Of a stretch of DNA of 64,000 nt, positions 8,881 through 18,274 are shown in pieces (the first letter of the stretch is position 1; the number at the start of each line of letters is the position of its first letter). The position numbers and the translations under genes are program-made. The notes under the pieces are model-generated. The model saw only the letters and a program-made list of their open reading frames with translations. It searched no databases and was not told the origin of the DNA. Origin of the DNA: CAIVAT01 sp964387205 (GTDB lineage Bacteria; Bacteroidota; Bacteroidia; Bacteroidales; FEN-979); the NCBI GenBank assembly GCA_964387205.1, contig CAYLVY010000004.1:11134-75133 (forward strand). The letters are read 5' to 3'.

Positions 8881-9747
8881 ATGAACCCTCCGCTGGTCAG
8901 CATCATCATCCCGGTATTCAATGGGAAGGATTGTATCGGCAGGGCCATTGAATCGGTGAAGAAACAGACGGTCAGCGATTATGAACTGATCGTGATCGAT
9001 GATGGATCGACAGACGGTTCGTTCGCGGCAGCAGAACAAGCCATCACCGGAATCCCCCGCAGTATTATCCGGCGGACTGCCAACATGGGGGTAAGCGCTG
9101 CACGCAACTATGGGATGGAGCTGGCATCCGGCAAATATCTTGCGTTTCTGGATGCCGATGATATCTGGCTGCCGCGAAAACTGGAGAAGCAGCTCCGGAT
9201 AACGGAACACCAACCAGAAATCGGTTTGGTCTGCTCCTCCCGTATAAATGATGACCAGGAAAAGACAACCGGAAAGTTCCGGACCGACCAAAAAGGGAAC
9301 TTTACCTCCCTCCTCGTCAGAAAGGGAAACTTTGTCACTACGAGTACCGTACTGGTCAGAAGAGACATCCTCACCACTTTCGGGCTCCGTTTCGACACCG
9401 GGTTGAAAATCGGAGAAGACTGGCAACTCTGGATCCGGTTGAGTCGTCACACCGATTTCTGTTTTCTGGCTGAGCCTTTGATTGTTTACCGATCCAGCGC
9501 ATTCACCAAATATAATTATCACGCATACCTGAAACTCTATCAGACCATTCTTGCTGATCTTTCCCGGGATACTCAACTGCAGGACCGCCAAGCGATCCGT
9601 TCGGCAGCAAGCGCAGTCAGGCTTTTCCGGGGCCTGATCGCCCGGGCAGAACACCCATGGGTGGCCTGGTTGAATATTTTTACTGCCATCGTATTATCTC
9701 CGAGAAAAATACTGTTCCTTTGGGAAATATGGAAAAGCAGGAGATGA
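8881..9747 (+). CDS. Glycosyltransferase family 2
   Basis: 288 residues from ATG at 8881. GT-A fold: VSIIIPVFNG at the N-terminus, the nucleotide-binding IDDGSTDGS, the DXD-type metal site in FLDADDIWLP, and an acceptor-side ED in IGEDWQLW. Inverting transferase that adds one sugar to the lipid-linked repeat unit. An open frame continues upstream into the gap, but homology begins at this methionine. The stop overlaps the next gene's ATG at 9744. Confidence 0.9.
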   Translation: MNPPLVSIIIPVFNGKDCIGRAIESVKKQTVSDYELIVIDDGSTDGSFAAAEQAITGIPRSIIRRTANMGVSAARNYGMELASGKYLAFLDADDIWLPRKLEKQLRITEHQPEIGLVCSSRINDDQEKTTGKFRTDQKGNFTSLLVRKGNFVTTSTVLVRRDILTTFGLRFDTGLKIGEDWQLWIRLSRHTDFCFLAEPLIVYRSSAFTKYNYHAYLKLYQTILADLSRDTQLQDRQAIRSAASAVRLFRGLIARAEHPWVAWLNIFTAIVLSPRKILFLWEIWKSRR

Positions 9748-10810
9748 AAAGGATCAGGATTCTTTACCTCTATGCCGAGATCCACAGTTATCAGGTCGCT
9801 GTTTTCAGGACACTGATTCAGCAATACAAGGCAGAAATTCACATTGTTCACCGCGACCGGAACCTGACCAAGCCATACTATGTTCCCGAACTCGACCATG
9901 CTGTTTTTTATCGGAAAAGCAGCATGGGAGCAGCAGAAATTCTTGAGTTGGCAACCCGGCTGAAGCCCGCTTTGGTTTATGTCAGTGGCTGGATGGATGA
10001 TGACTACCTGAAAGTGGCAGCCAAACTGCGTAAAACCGGCATACCTGTAGTTGCGGGATCTGACACACAGTGGAAAGGGACGGTACGTCATTATGTGGCA
10101 AGCCTGACCGCCCGTTTTTCTTTCAGAAATTGTTTCACCCATATATGGGTGGCAGGTCCGTACCAGTATGAATATGCACGCAGGCTCGGGTTCCGTCCAA
10201 ACCAGGTTCTGTTCAATACCCTTTCGGGTGATTTGGAGCTATTTAGTCACGGAACTAAATTTCNNNNNNNNNNGATAAGGCATCGAACTACCCGCAGAGA
10301 TTTCTGTATGTCGGCAACTTCCGAAAGGTTAAGGGTACCGATATCCTTGCCTTAGCTTACCGCGAATACCGGGAAAAATACCATGGGACCTGGCAACTCT
10401 GCTGCATCGGTTCAGGAGAGATGCGACATGAACTGGAAAATCAGGAAGGAATTGAAATCATTGACTTCCTGCCACAAGAGCAACTCCTGCCGTTTATCCG
10501 GCGCTCCGGCGCCTTTATCCTCCCAAGCCGGTATGACCAATGGGGGGTAGTGGTCCACGAATTTGCCGCAGCCGGTATGCCCTTGCTGATTACCGACAGG
10601 GTTGGTTCACACACCACCTTTCTGATCAACCGGTTCAATGGTTTTCTGGTAAAAGCCGGTAGTTCTTCAGACCTTGCTGCGAAAATGGATATGCTGGCAC
10701 GGACCGATCCCAACCAACTGATCAGGATGGGACAACGCAGCGCCAGGCTGGCTTCGCGGATCACCCCGGAGATAGCCGCCGCCAGTCTAATGTCAGTTAT
10801 CAATCTATGA
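9744..10810 (+). CDS. Glycosyltransferase family 4, interrupted by assembly gap
   Basis: Two reading-frame blocks belong to one gene. Bases 9744-10263 give the N-terminal GT-B domain (RIRILYLYAEIHSYQVAVF). Bases 10274-10810 give the C-terminal domain in a different frame (FLYVGNFRKVKGTDIL, then PSRYDQWGVVVHEFAAAGMP with an acidic active-site loop). Ten N at 10264-10273 separate them; a true gap length of 2 modulo 3 would restore the frame. Start ATG at 9744 overlaps the previous stop, although an in-frame ATG exists at 9729. The stop overlaps the next ATG at 10807. Confidence 0.82.
10264..10273. other. Assembly gap (10 N)
   Basis: Ten N inside a glycosyltransferase gene; the coding frame changes across it, so the real length is not ten. 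Confidence 0.98.
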
Positions 10811-11916
10811 ATATTCTCGTCAACGCTTCCAACCTACGCATGGGAGGCAGTCTTCAGGTTGCCCACTCGTTCATTCACGAAATCAGACACCGGAAGGAAA
10901 TCAATTTCCATATCGTACTATCGGAAAACCTGGCAAGTCAGATGAATGACCAGGATTTCCCTGAGAACTTTCACTTTTACCGCTATACCATGAACCCATG
11001 GCAACTGGCCGGATGGTTTGGAAGGAACCGATATCTCGACACCCTGGAAACTGCCATTCATCCCGATTGTGTGTTTACCATCTTCGGCCCGGCCTATTGG
11101 ACTCCACGTTCACGTCATGTGATGGGTTTTGCCGACGGATGGTGCTATAATCCGGAATCGGTGGCTTTCCGTCGGATTTCATATTCGCTCCGCTTCAAAC
11201 GATTTTTTATGATCGGGTTCAAACGCCATCGCGTCCTGAAGGAATACGACACCCTGATCGTGGAGACTGAAGATGCCAGGCAAAAGATCAACCGGGTACT
11301 CGGAATACCCCTGACGGATATCAGGGTGGTAGGCAATACTTTTCATGAAGTGTACAACCAACCCGTTGCAGAGGCCTATCCGATTCCCGATCATAATTCG
11401 GAAGAATTCCGGATGTTGACGATGAGTGCCGGCTACCCCCATAAGAACCTGGAGATCATCAATCCGGTTTCCGACAACCTCCGGGATAAAAATCTCTCTT
11501 TCCGGTTCTATGTTACCCTGGAATCCCGTGATTATTCCCGTATCTTTGACAGTAATCCCTGTGTCACCAACCTGGGACCGGTCAAAGTCACTTCCGGGCC
11601 CGCCATCTACAGCAAAATGAATGCCCTGTTTTTGCCGACACTTCTGGAAACATTCACCTCTTCCTATCCGGAGGCGATGAAGATGGGCATCCCGATCCTG
11701 ACTTCCGATATTTCATTTGCGCACGACATCTGCCAGGATGCCGCCGAGTATTTTAACCCCCTGGATCCCAATGAAATTGCAAAAAAAATTGAAGGGGTCA
11801 TGCTTAACCCGGAGCGCCGGGATACTTTGGTACAAAAAGGCAGAGAAAGGCTCCTCCGGCTTGAAACGGCAGCCGGAAGAGCCGCAAAATTCCTTGATAT
11901 CTGTTTGAATCTGTAA
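10807..11916 (+). CDS. Glycosyltransferase family 4
   Basis: 369 residues beginning MNILVNASNLRMGGSLQVA, a start seen in EPS glycosyltransferases of the GT-B fold. The C-terminal half has LTMSAGYPHKNL and the donor-site segment FLPTLLETFTSSYPEAMKMG, an EX7E-like motif. The ATG overlaps the previous stop (ATGA), showing tight coupling. Probably adds one sugar of the repeat unit; donor and linkage unknown. Confidence 0.82.
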   Translation: MNILVNASNLRMGGSLQVAHSFIHEIRHRKEINFHIVLSENLASQMNDQDFPENFHFYRYTMNPWQLAGWFGRNRYLDTLETAIHPDCVFTIFGPAYWTPRSRHVMGFADGWCYNPESVAFRRISYSLRFKRFFMIGFKRHRVLKEYDTLIVETEDARQKINRVLGIPLTDIRVVGNTFHEVYNQPVAEAYPIPDHNSEEFRMLTMSAGYPHKNLEIINPVSDNLRDKNLSFRFYVTLESRDYSRIFDSNPCVTNLGPVKVTSGPAIYSKMNALFLPTLLETFTSSYPEAMKMGIPILTSDISFAHDICQDAAEYFNPLDPNEIAKKIEGVMLNPERRDTLVQKGRERLLRLETAAGRAAKFLDICLNL

Positions 11917-11921
11917 ACACC

Positions 11922-13244
11922 ATGAATGTTTATCTCGACAGGGAGATCCCTTCGCTTGGCTTTATCCGCATCACCCCCGGTCAATGGGTGGTGATCAAAC
12001 CCAACCTGGTGAAGGAGTCAAAAGAGAATGATCCGGAGGAGTGGCAATCGGTGATCACATCACCGTACCTGATCAGAAGGGTGGCCGAATATGTTTGCCG
12101 TGAACTTCAGGGTTCGGGTAAAGTGACGATTTGCGATGCCCCACAGACCGATTCGAGTTTCAGTAAAATAAATGAAAGGTTGGGTTTGTCCGGCATAGCG
12201 GAAGAATTATCCGTACAATACCGGATACCGGTTGAGATCCTTGATCTGCGCAATGAGGAGTGGACCAATGAGGGGGGGGTGATCACCAACCGGATCAAAC
12301 TCCCCGGCGATCCCAATGGTACCATTAGGTTCAACCTTGGCGAAAAAAGCCTTTTTTACGGGCATTCAGGCGAAGGACACTATTATGGCGCTGATTACGA
12401 CTACCAGATAACCAACCACCACCACAGGGGCTCCGTGCATGAATATCTGATCTGTGCCACCCCGGTCCTTGCCGATGTATTTATCTGCCTTCCAAAACTA
12501 AAAACCCATAAAAAAACAGGGGTTACCCTGAGCCTGAAAAACCTTGTTGGCATCAACGCCGATAAAAACTGGCTTCCGCATCACACCTTCGGCCCTCCCG
12601 GAAAGCGTGGCGATGAGTTTCCCGATACTTCATTTAAAAGATGGATCGAAACCCATGGTGCCCGGACAGTTAAAAATACTTTGGTCAGGATCCCCTGGAT
12701 CGGATCTTCCCTGGCTCGTTTCTTCCGTCAACGGGGCGGAGAACTTTTCGGAACCGGTGACCATACCATCCGCAGCGGAAACTGGTACGGCAACGATACC
12801 ACATGGCGAATGGCCCTGGACCTTAACCGCTGCCTGATGTATGGCAATCCCGACGGGACACTGCGGAGCGACCGGCCTAAAGCCTATTATACCGTGGTGG
12901 ACGGGGAAACCTGCATGGAAGGGAACGGCCCGATGCAGGGAAACCCTAAAAAATGCGGTATATATCTGACAGGAACCGATGCCGTTGCCGTCGATGCCGT
13001 GGCTGCTACCATGATGGGATTCGACTGGCGAAAAATTCCCATCATCCGGGAAGCGTTCGGTCTGAAGCCTTTGCCACTCACCTCCTGTCAACCCGAAGAG
13101 ATCAGGGTGATCAGCAATCACCCCCCCTGGAACGGAGGGCTGGATCATCTTCGGGTGCAGAAGCATTACGATTTTATCCCTCATTTTGGCTGGAAAAACC
13201 ATATCGAACTCACTGATCATGACGCCGGAAGAGATCTATCTTAG
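11922..13244 (+). CDS. DUF362 domain-containing protein
   Basis: 440 residues. The conserved blocks of DUF362 are present: VVIKPNLV near residue 25, VTICDAPQTD, then LPKLKTHKKTGVTLSLKNLV and the C-terminal GTDAVAVDAVAATMMG. The family is widespread in anaerobes, sometimes fused to ferredoxin domains; this copy shows no CxxCxxC cluster. Its biochemical role in polysaccharide loci is not established. It sits 5 bp after a glycosyltransferase and overlaps the adenylating enzyme by 26 bp, so it is an integral operon member. Confidence 0.8.
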   Translation: MNVYLDREIPSLGFIRITPGQWVVIKPNLVKESKENDPEEWQSVITSPYLIRRVAEYVCRELQGSGKVTICDAPQTDSSFSKINERLGLSGIAEELSVQYRIPVEILDLRNEEWTNEGGVITNRIKLPGDPNGTIRFNLGEKSLFYGHSGEGHYYGADYDYQITNHHHRGSVHEYLICATPVLADVFICLPKLKTHKKTGVTLSLKNLVGINADKNWLPHHTFGPPGKRGDEFPDTSFKRWIETHGARTVKNTLVRIPWIGSSLARFFRQRGGELFGTGDHTIRSGNWYGNDTTWRMALDLNRCLMYGNPDGTLRSDRPKAYYTVVDGETCMEGNGPMQGNPKKCGIYLTGTDAVAVDAVAATMMGFDWRKIPIIREAFGLKPLPLTSCQPEEIRVISNHPPWNGGLDHLRVQKHYDFIPHFGWKNHIELTDHDAGRDLS

Positions 13245-14586
13245 TTGTCCTCCTTTCCTCCAGCAGTGGATCATCAACCTGCAGGGGTACCGGATTAAAA
13301 GTAACCGCTATAACCAACGGTTCCATTCAGTCCTCGAAGCATACAGGCAAGCTGATCCCGGGAAACCGGACCTAAAACAACTGGCTCTGTTTCTCTCGGA
13401 AGCGGCAATGACCCCGTTCTGGCGTGAGCGTTTCCGGCAATACCAGGTGGAAATAAGCCGCCACGATTATCTTCCGGAGGAGATCGGCAAACTACCCCTT
13501 CTGACCAAAAAAGAGGTAAAGGATAACCTTGGGAAGATCGTCAATTCCCGTGTCCGGCGATCTGTTCTCAGCCATACGAGCGGAACAACCGGCAGCGGAC
13601 TGATTTTCCCCGAAACCCCTGAGATGCAGAACCGGCAATGGGCGGTATGGTGGCGATATCGTTACTGGCATGGCTTATCCCTGGATCAGTGGATGGGATG
13701 GTTCGGAGGCCGGTCGATAGTCTCAACCCGTCAAAAAAAACCACCGTTCTGGAGAACCGTACATCCCATGAAACAGGTGATGTTCAGCAGTCATCATCTC
13801 AACAATCAAACCGTTCAATACTATCTCGATGAAATAATCCGGAGGAACCTGACCTGGCTGCACGGATACCCTTCTCAGATCAGCCTTTTCGCCCATCTGA
13901 TCAAAATGAACGGGTTCAACTCACCATCACCCCTCCGCACCATTACCGTCGGTGGCGAAAACCTTCTTCAGCATCAGCGGCAATCCATCGAAGAGGTATT
14001 TGCCATAAAACCTGTTCAGCATTATGGCCTTGCCGAAGGGACTGCCAACATCAGCGAACATCCCGGTGGTAAACTTCTTCCCGACCTCGATTTTGCCCTC
14101 ACCGAATTTATCCCGGTTGATCACGGCCAGCCAAACTTGTGCCGGATCATAGGTACCAATTATCATAACCTGGCCTTCCCTCTCATCCGTTACGATTCCG
14201 GGGACCTTGCCCAGATGGAAAAAGGCGAGCGGGGAGAACCCATCGTGCAGTCGATCGATGGCCGGCAGGAGGATTACATCCTGCTTCCCAACGGAGTTCG
14301 CCTCGGCCGTCTGGACCATATTTTCAAAGATATTACACGGGTTCAGGAATCCCAGATCTTTCAGGCGGATCCTAACCACATTATTTTCAGGATCGTCAAA
14401 AGGGATGATTACGAAATCCCGCGAGATGAAGAACTGATACTGAGGGAAGCGAGAAAGCGACTTGGTCAGGATATCCGGATAACTTTTGAATATCCGGACA
14501 GAATTCCCAGGTCGGTTTCGGGAAAATTCAGGTTTGTCCTCAGCGCAATGACCATGGAAAAAATCAATCCAACCGAATCGATATGA
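13219..14586 (+). CDS. CapK/phenylacetate-CoA-ligase-like adenylating enzyme
   Basis: 455 residues from ATG at 13219 (MTPEEIYLSCPPFLQQW), overlapping DUF362 by 26 bp. The AMP-binding P-loop is SHTSGTTGSGL. HYGLAEGTANISEH and YDSGDLAQM are the later adenylation motifs, and the C-terminal small domain ends in IPRSVSGKFRFV with the conserved lysine. Members in capsule loci (CapK) probably activate or transfer a small acyl group onto the glycan. No carrier protein is seen nearby. Substrate unknown. Confidence 0.82.
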   Translation: MTPEEIYLSCPPFLQQWIINLQGYRIKSNRYNQRFHSVLEAYRQADPGKPDLKQLALFLSEAAMTPFWRERFRQYQVEISRHDYLPEEIGKLPLLTKKEVKDNLGKIVNSRVRRSVLSHTSGTTGSGLIFPETPEMQNRQWAVWWRYRYWHGLSLDQWMGWFGGRSIVSTRQKKPPFWRTVHPMKQVMFSSHHLNNQTVQYYLDEIIRRNLTWLHGYPSQISLFAHLIKMNGFNSPSPLRTITVGGENLLQHQRQSIEEVFAIKPVQHYGLAEGTANISEHPGGKLLPDLDFALTEFIPVDHGQPNLCRIIGTNYHNLAFPLIRYDSGDLAQMEKGERGEPIVQSIDGRQEDYILLPNGVRLGRLDHIFKDITRVQESQIFQADPNHIIFRIVKRDDYEIPRDEELILREARKRLGQDIRITFEYPDRIPRSVSGKFRFVLSAMTMEKINPTESI

Positions 14587-16238
14587 AGCAAATCATCCAG
14601 GACTTAAAAAACGGCCATACCATACTTGAGGAGGTACCTGCACCGGTAATTAAACCGGGTCATCTGCTGATACGTACTACCCGCAGTCTGGTCTCCTTAG
14701 GTACCGAGCGGATGCTGGTAGAATTCGGCAAAGCCGGATTGATCGAAAAAGCGCGGCAGCAACCGGATAAAGTGAAACAGGTGCTGGAAAAGATCAGCAC
14801 CGATGGTCTGCTACCCACGCTTGAAGCAGTTTTCAACAAACTGAACCAACCGTTACCTCTCGGGTATTGCAACGCCGGTGTGGTGGTGGCAGCCGGGAAA
14901 GGGGTTACCGGTTTCCGGATCGGCGACCGCGTTGCCTCCAACGGAAATCATGCGGAATTTGTGCTGGTTCCCGAAAACCTTGCTGCATCCGTCCCCGATG
15001 AAGTATCGGATGAAGAAGCCGCTTTTACCGTGATCGGTGCTATAGGGCTCCAGGGCATCCGGCTCTTTAACCCGACCCTCGGAGAGACAGTGGTGGTGGT
15101 CGGCCTTGGGCTGATCGGGCTGATCACCTCCGGTCTGCTTTTGGCGAACGGGTGCCGTGTCATCGGTATCGACATGGATGAGCAGAAAAATGCCCTGGCC
15201 CGTGCCATGGGTGTCTATGTGCTCAATCCTGCCCATGGTGAGAACAGTGTGGGAGCAGTGCTTCAGATGACCGGCAATATTGGTGCCGATGGCGTGATCA
15301 TTACCGCTTCCGCCGAAAGCAATGAACTGATCCATGAGGCGGCCACCATGACCCGAAAAAGGGGAAGGATTATCCTCATCGGGGTGATTGGTCTCAACCT
15401 GCGGCGTTCCGATTTTTACCAGAAAGAGATCACCTTTCAGGTTTCATGTTCTTATGGTCCGGGAAGATACGATGAATCTTATGAAAACAGGGGCATCGAT
15501 TACCCGATAGGATTTGTCCGCTGGACCGAAAAAAGAAACTTCGAAGCGATACTGTCCATGATAGCTGCCGGAAAACTAAACGTCAGACCCTTCATCACCC
15601 AGCGGATCAGGCTGGACGACTACCTGGAGGTTTATGCCGAAATGGGCAGGAAAGGAGTAATCGCGGCCATTCTGGAATACCCCGACCAACCGGCAGATAA
15701 GGCTTCCGTCGCCATTGCCGGGGCCGCTATTCCTTCAGGCAGCGCGGTGACGGCCATCATCGGGGCAGGAAATTTTACCTCCTCCACCATCCTCCCGTCA
15801 CTGAAAAAAGCCGGGACTCCGATCAAATACATCGCTTCCGCCAAAGGTCTTTCGGCAAAAATACTGGCAAAAAAAGCAGGAGCTGCGTTGGCTACTTCCG
15901 ATTATCAGCAGGTATTGAAGGATCCGGAGGTCAGGATGGTCATGATCACCACCCGGCATGACCTCCATGGCAGAATGGTAACCGAAGCCCTGCAAGCAGG
16001 AAAACATGTGTTCGTCGAAAAGCCTTTATGCCTTACCCCTGAAGAACTGGATGCCATTATCAGCGCCTATCGGGAAGCGACGCGTGACCAACCGCTGATG
16101 CTCACTGTAGGCTTCAACAGGCGATTTGCACCGATGGCATTAAAGATGAAAGAGTTGGCCGGTGCCGGAGCCATGAACCTGGTCGCTACGATGAATGCCG
16201 GTTATATTCCCCCTGAAGTGTGGGTGGAAGGATCATAG
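14583..16238 (+). CDS. Bi-domain oxidoreductase, 5' part of a frameshifted gene
   Basis: 551 residues. Residues about 1-365 form a zinc-type (MDR) alcohol dehydrogenase unit with VVVVGLGLIGLITSG as the nucleotide-binding site. From about 380 a Gfo/Idh/MocA Rossmann domain begins (VTAIIGAGNFTSSTILP) with the EKPLCL motif. The frame then stops at 16238 just after AGYIPPEVWV. The rest of the second domain continues in another frame from about 16220. Family members are about 700 residues and are found in EPS loci beside heparinase-like genes. The break looks like a loss of about 19-25 bp, either real or an assembly error. Confidence 0.85.
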   Translation: MKQIIQDLKNGHTILEEVPAPVIKPGHLLIRTTRSLVSLGTERMLVEFGKAGLIEKARQQPDKVKQVLEKISTDGLLPTLEAVFNKLNQPLPLGYCNAGVVVAAGKGVTGFRIGDRVASNGNHAEFVLVPENLAASVPDEVSDEEAAFTVIGAIGLQGIRLFNPTLGETVVVVGLGLIGLITSGLLLANGCRVIGIDMDEQKNALARAMGVYVLNPAHGENSVGAVLQMTGNIGADGVIITASAESNELIHEAATMTRKRGRIILIGVIGLNLRRSDFYQKEITFQVSCSYGPGRYDESYENRGIDYPIGFVRWTEKRNFEAILSMIAAGKLNVRPFITQRIRLDDYLEVYAEMGRKGVIAAILEYPDQPADKASVAIAGAAIPSGSAVTAIIGAGNFTSSTILPSLKKAGTPIKYIASAKGLSAKILAKKAGAALATSDYQQVLKDPEVRMVMITTRHDLHGRMVTEALQAGKHVFVEKPLCLTPEELDAIISAYREATRDQPLMLTVGFNRRFAPMALKMKELAGAGAMNLVATMNAGYIPPEVWVEGS

Positions 16239-16687
16239 GCGAAGCCTGCCATTATATTGATCTGTGCACGTTCCTTACCGGAAGCAGGGTGAAATCGGTG
16301 TATATGAACGCCTTAGGGATCAATCCACCGGAAAATACCGATAACGCCTCTATCCTGCTGCAATATGAAAATGGCTCCAACGCGGTCATTAATTACTTTT
16401 CCAACGGAAGCAAAGCATACTCCAAAGAAAGGATTGAACTGTACAGCCAGGAAAGGACCCTTATCCTTGACAACTGGAGATCGCTCCGCGGATTTGGTTT
16501 CAAAGGTTTTTCGAAAAGTTCATCCCGCCTGGACAAAGGGCACCGGAACCAATTCACCTTGCTTACCAAGCGGTTGCGAACCGGAGGTGAGCCCCCGATA
16601 CCATTTGAAGAAATTATCAATACCACCCGCGCTACCTTCGCCGCAATGACCAGTATGAAAGAGGGCAGGCGTATAGATATCGGCTGA
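16220..16687 (+). pseudogene. Bi-domain oxidoreductase, 3' part after the frameshift
   Basis: About 155 residues. They begin GRIIGEACHYIDLCTFLTGS, the conserved substrate-side helix of Gfo/Idh/MocA dehydrogenases, and run to MTSMKEGRRIDIG at the normal C-terminus. The segment continues the protein encoded at 14583-16238. The residues normally found between PPEVWV and GGRIIGEACH are absent, and the number of lost bases must be 1 modulo 3. If the frameshift is a sequence error the whole of 14583-16687 is one intact gene. Confidence 0.8.
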
Positions 16688-16699
16688 TCAGGCCATCCC

Positions 16700-18274
16700 A
16701 TGCGCAAAAACATTGCACTCTATTATCATACCCTTCGCCATTTAAGGTGGATCCAGATCCTTTTCCGGATATGGTATTTCATGGAAAGAAAGATCATACC
16801 GGCACGGAGCCTTCGCAAACCACATAAGGTTCCTGTAACCCGACCGCTGACTTTAATCCCGGGCATCCCTGCTCCGGTTACCCGTTCCGGATCAGCTTTC
16901 AGCTTTGTGGGGCTTTGTCACGATTTCGGCAAAGAGATCGACTGGGAATTCAAAGGTCATGGACGGCTCTGGACCTATAACCTGAATTACTTCGATTTCC
17001 TTCATCAACCTGGCGCCGAATATGAAAGCGAACGGCAACGTATGATCGGGTTTATCCGCCATCTAACTACCCATTCCACCGGCGCCGAACCCTATCCAAC
17101 TTCCCTGCGGGGAATCAACTGGGTAAAATTCCTATCCGCCCATCATGGCCGGGATGAGATGATCACAGGCTCTCTTCATGCCCAATATCAGTACCTGTAC
17201 CACCACCCTGAGTACCACCTCATGGGTAACCATCTGCTGGAAAATGGATTTTCACTGCTTTTTGGCGGGCTCTTTTTTCAGGAGGAAAGATGGCTGACAA
17301 GGGGAATTAAGATCATTTCCCGGGAATTGAACGAACAAATAATGAATGACGGAGGCCATTTTGAACTGAGCCCCATGTACCATCAGATCATTTTGTACAG
17401 GTTGCTGGATTGCCTGAATCTTGCCAGGTATAATCCCGGACTGCCAAAGGAATTTGCGGATCATCTGGACCAGACTGCCCGTCTCATGCTGGGATGGTTG
17501 CAACAGATAAGCTGGCAGGACGGTACCATTCCGATGGTCAATGACAGTGCCCCCGGTATTGCACCCGATACCGGATTATTGCTGGAATATGCTGCGCGAC
17601 TAAGCATTCAACCCTCCCGTTCTGTCAAACCAGGTTCTTCCGGATACAGGATGTACCGGAATGACGACATGGAACTGTTCGTGGATGCCGGAGCGGTCGG
17701 ACCCGACTATATCCCGGGCCATGCCCATGCCGACGCCCTCGCCTTCCTGCTCCGGATCGGCGGCGTGCCCTTTCTGACAGAAACCGGAACATCCTCCTAT
17801 GAAAATAATGCGGTAAGGTGGATCGAACGGTCAACCCGTTCCCACAATACTGTAACCTGCTTTGACCGTGACCAGTCGCGGGTCTGGGGAAGCCACCGGG
17901 TAGCAAAACGGGCCAGGGTCAGCATAATGCGGGAAGATGAAACTTCAATGGAAGCCTGTCACGACGGGTATCGTGATTTCGGGATTATCCATTACCGGAA
18001 ATTTTTCATCGGCGGCCAACGGGTCATCATCCGGGACCAACTCGACGGTACAGGAAATCCAAACGGAAAAGCATATCTTCATTTTGCGCCGGGAATCGTA
18101 CCGGAAACAACGGACCAGGGGCTGAAAACAGGTGCGGCGGCCATCCTCCTCCAGGGAGCAGAGGAAATTGTCCTGAAAACCTATAATTTTGCCCGTGGTT
18201 TTAATGACAGGACAGAGGCCGTTGTCGCAGAGATCACCTTCCGAAAATCCCTCAGCACAGAGATTATCAAATGA
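16700..18274 (+). CDS. Heparinase II/III family protein
   Basis: 524 residues. An alpha-toroid N-terminal region (WTYNLNYFDFLHQP, INWVKFLSAHHG) is followed by the beta-sheet C-terminal heparinase II/III domain with GHAHADALAFLLRIGG, TSSYENNAVRWIERSTRSHN and later CHDGYRDFG. The family is a polysaccharide lyase. Within EPS biosynthetic loci such proteins often lack an obvious signal peptide, as here, and their role (trimming or modifying the polymer) is inferred only. Starts 12 bp after the oxidoreductase; its stop overlaps the next ATG. Confidence 0.85.
   Translation: MRKNIALYYHTLRHLRWIQILFRIWYFMERKIIPARSLRKPHKVPVTRPLTLIPGIPAPVTRSGSAFSFVGLCHDFGKEIDWEFKGHGRLWTYNLNYFDFLHQPGAEYESERQRMIGFIRHLTTHSTGAEPYPTSLRGINWVKFLSAHHGRDEMITGSLHAQYQYLYHHPEYHLMGNHLLENGFSLLFGGLFFQEERWLTRGIKIISRELNEQIMNDGGHFELSPMYHQIILYRLLDCLNLARYNPGLPKEFADHLDQTARLMLGWLQQISWQDGTIPMVNDSAPGIAPDTGLLLEYAARLSIQPSRSVKPGSSGYRMYRNDDMELFVDAGAVGPDYIPGHAHADALAFLLRIGGVPFLTETGTSSYENNAVRWIERSTRSHNTVTCFDRDQSRVWGSHRVAKRARVSIMREDETSMEACHDGYRDFGIIHYRKFFIGGQRVIIRDQLDGTGNPNGKAYLHFAPGIVPETTDQGLKTGAAAILLQGAEEIVLKTYNFARGFNDRTEAVVAEITFRKSLSTEIIK

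Noticed and set aside
8806..8951. Chimeric frames crossing the N run (glycosyltransferase extensions)
   Set aside because: Residues past the gap are shadow translations of the next gene; the ten N are a placeholder and do not preserve frame.
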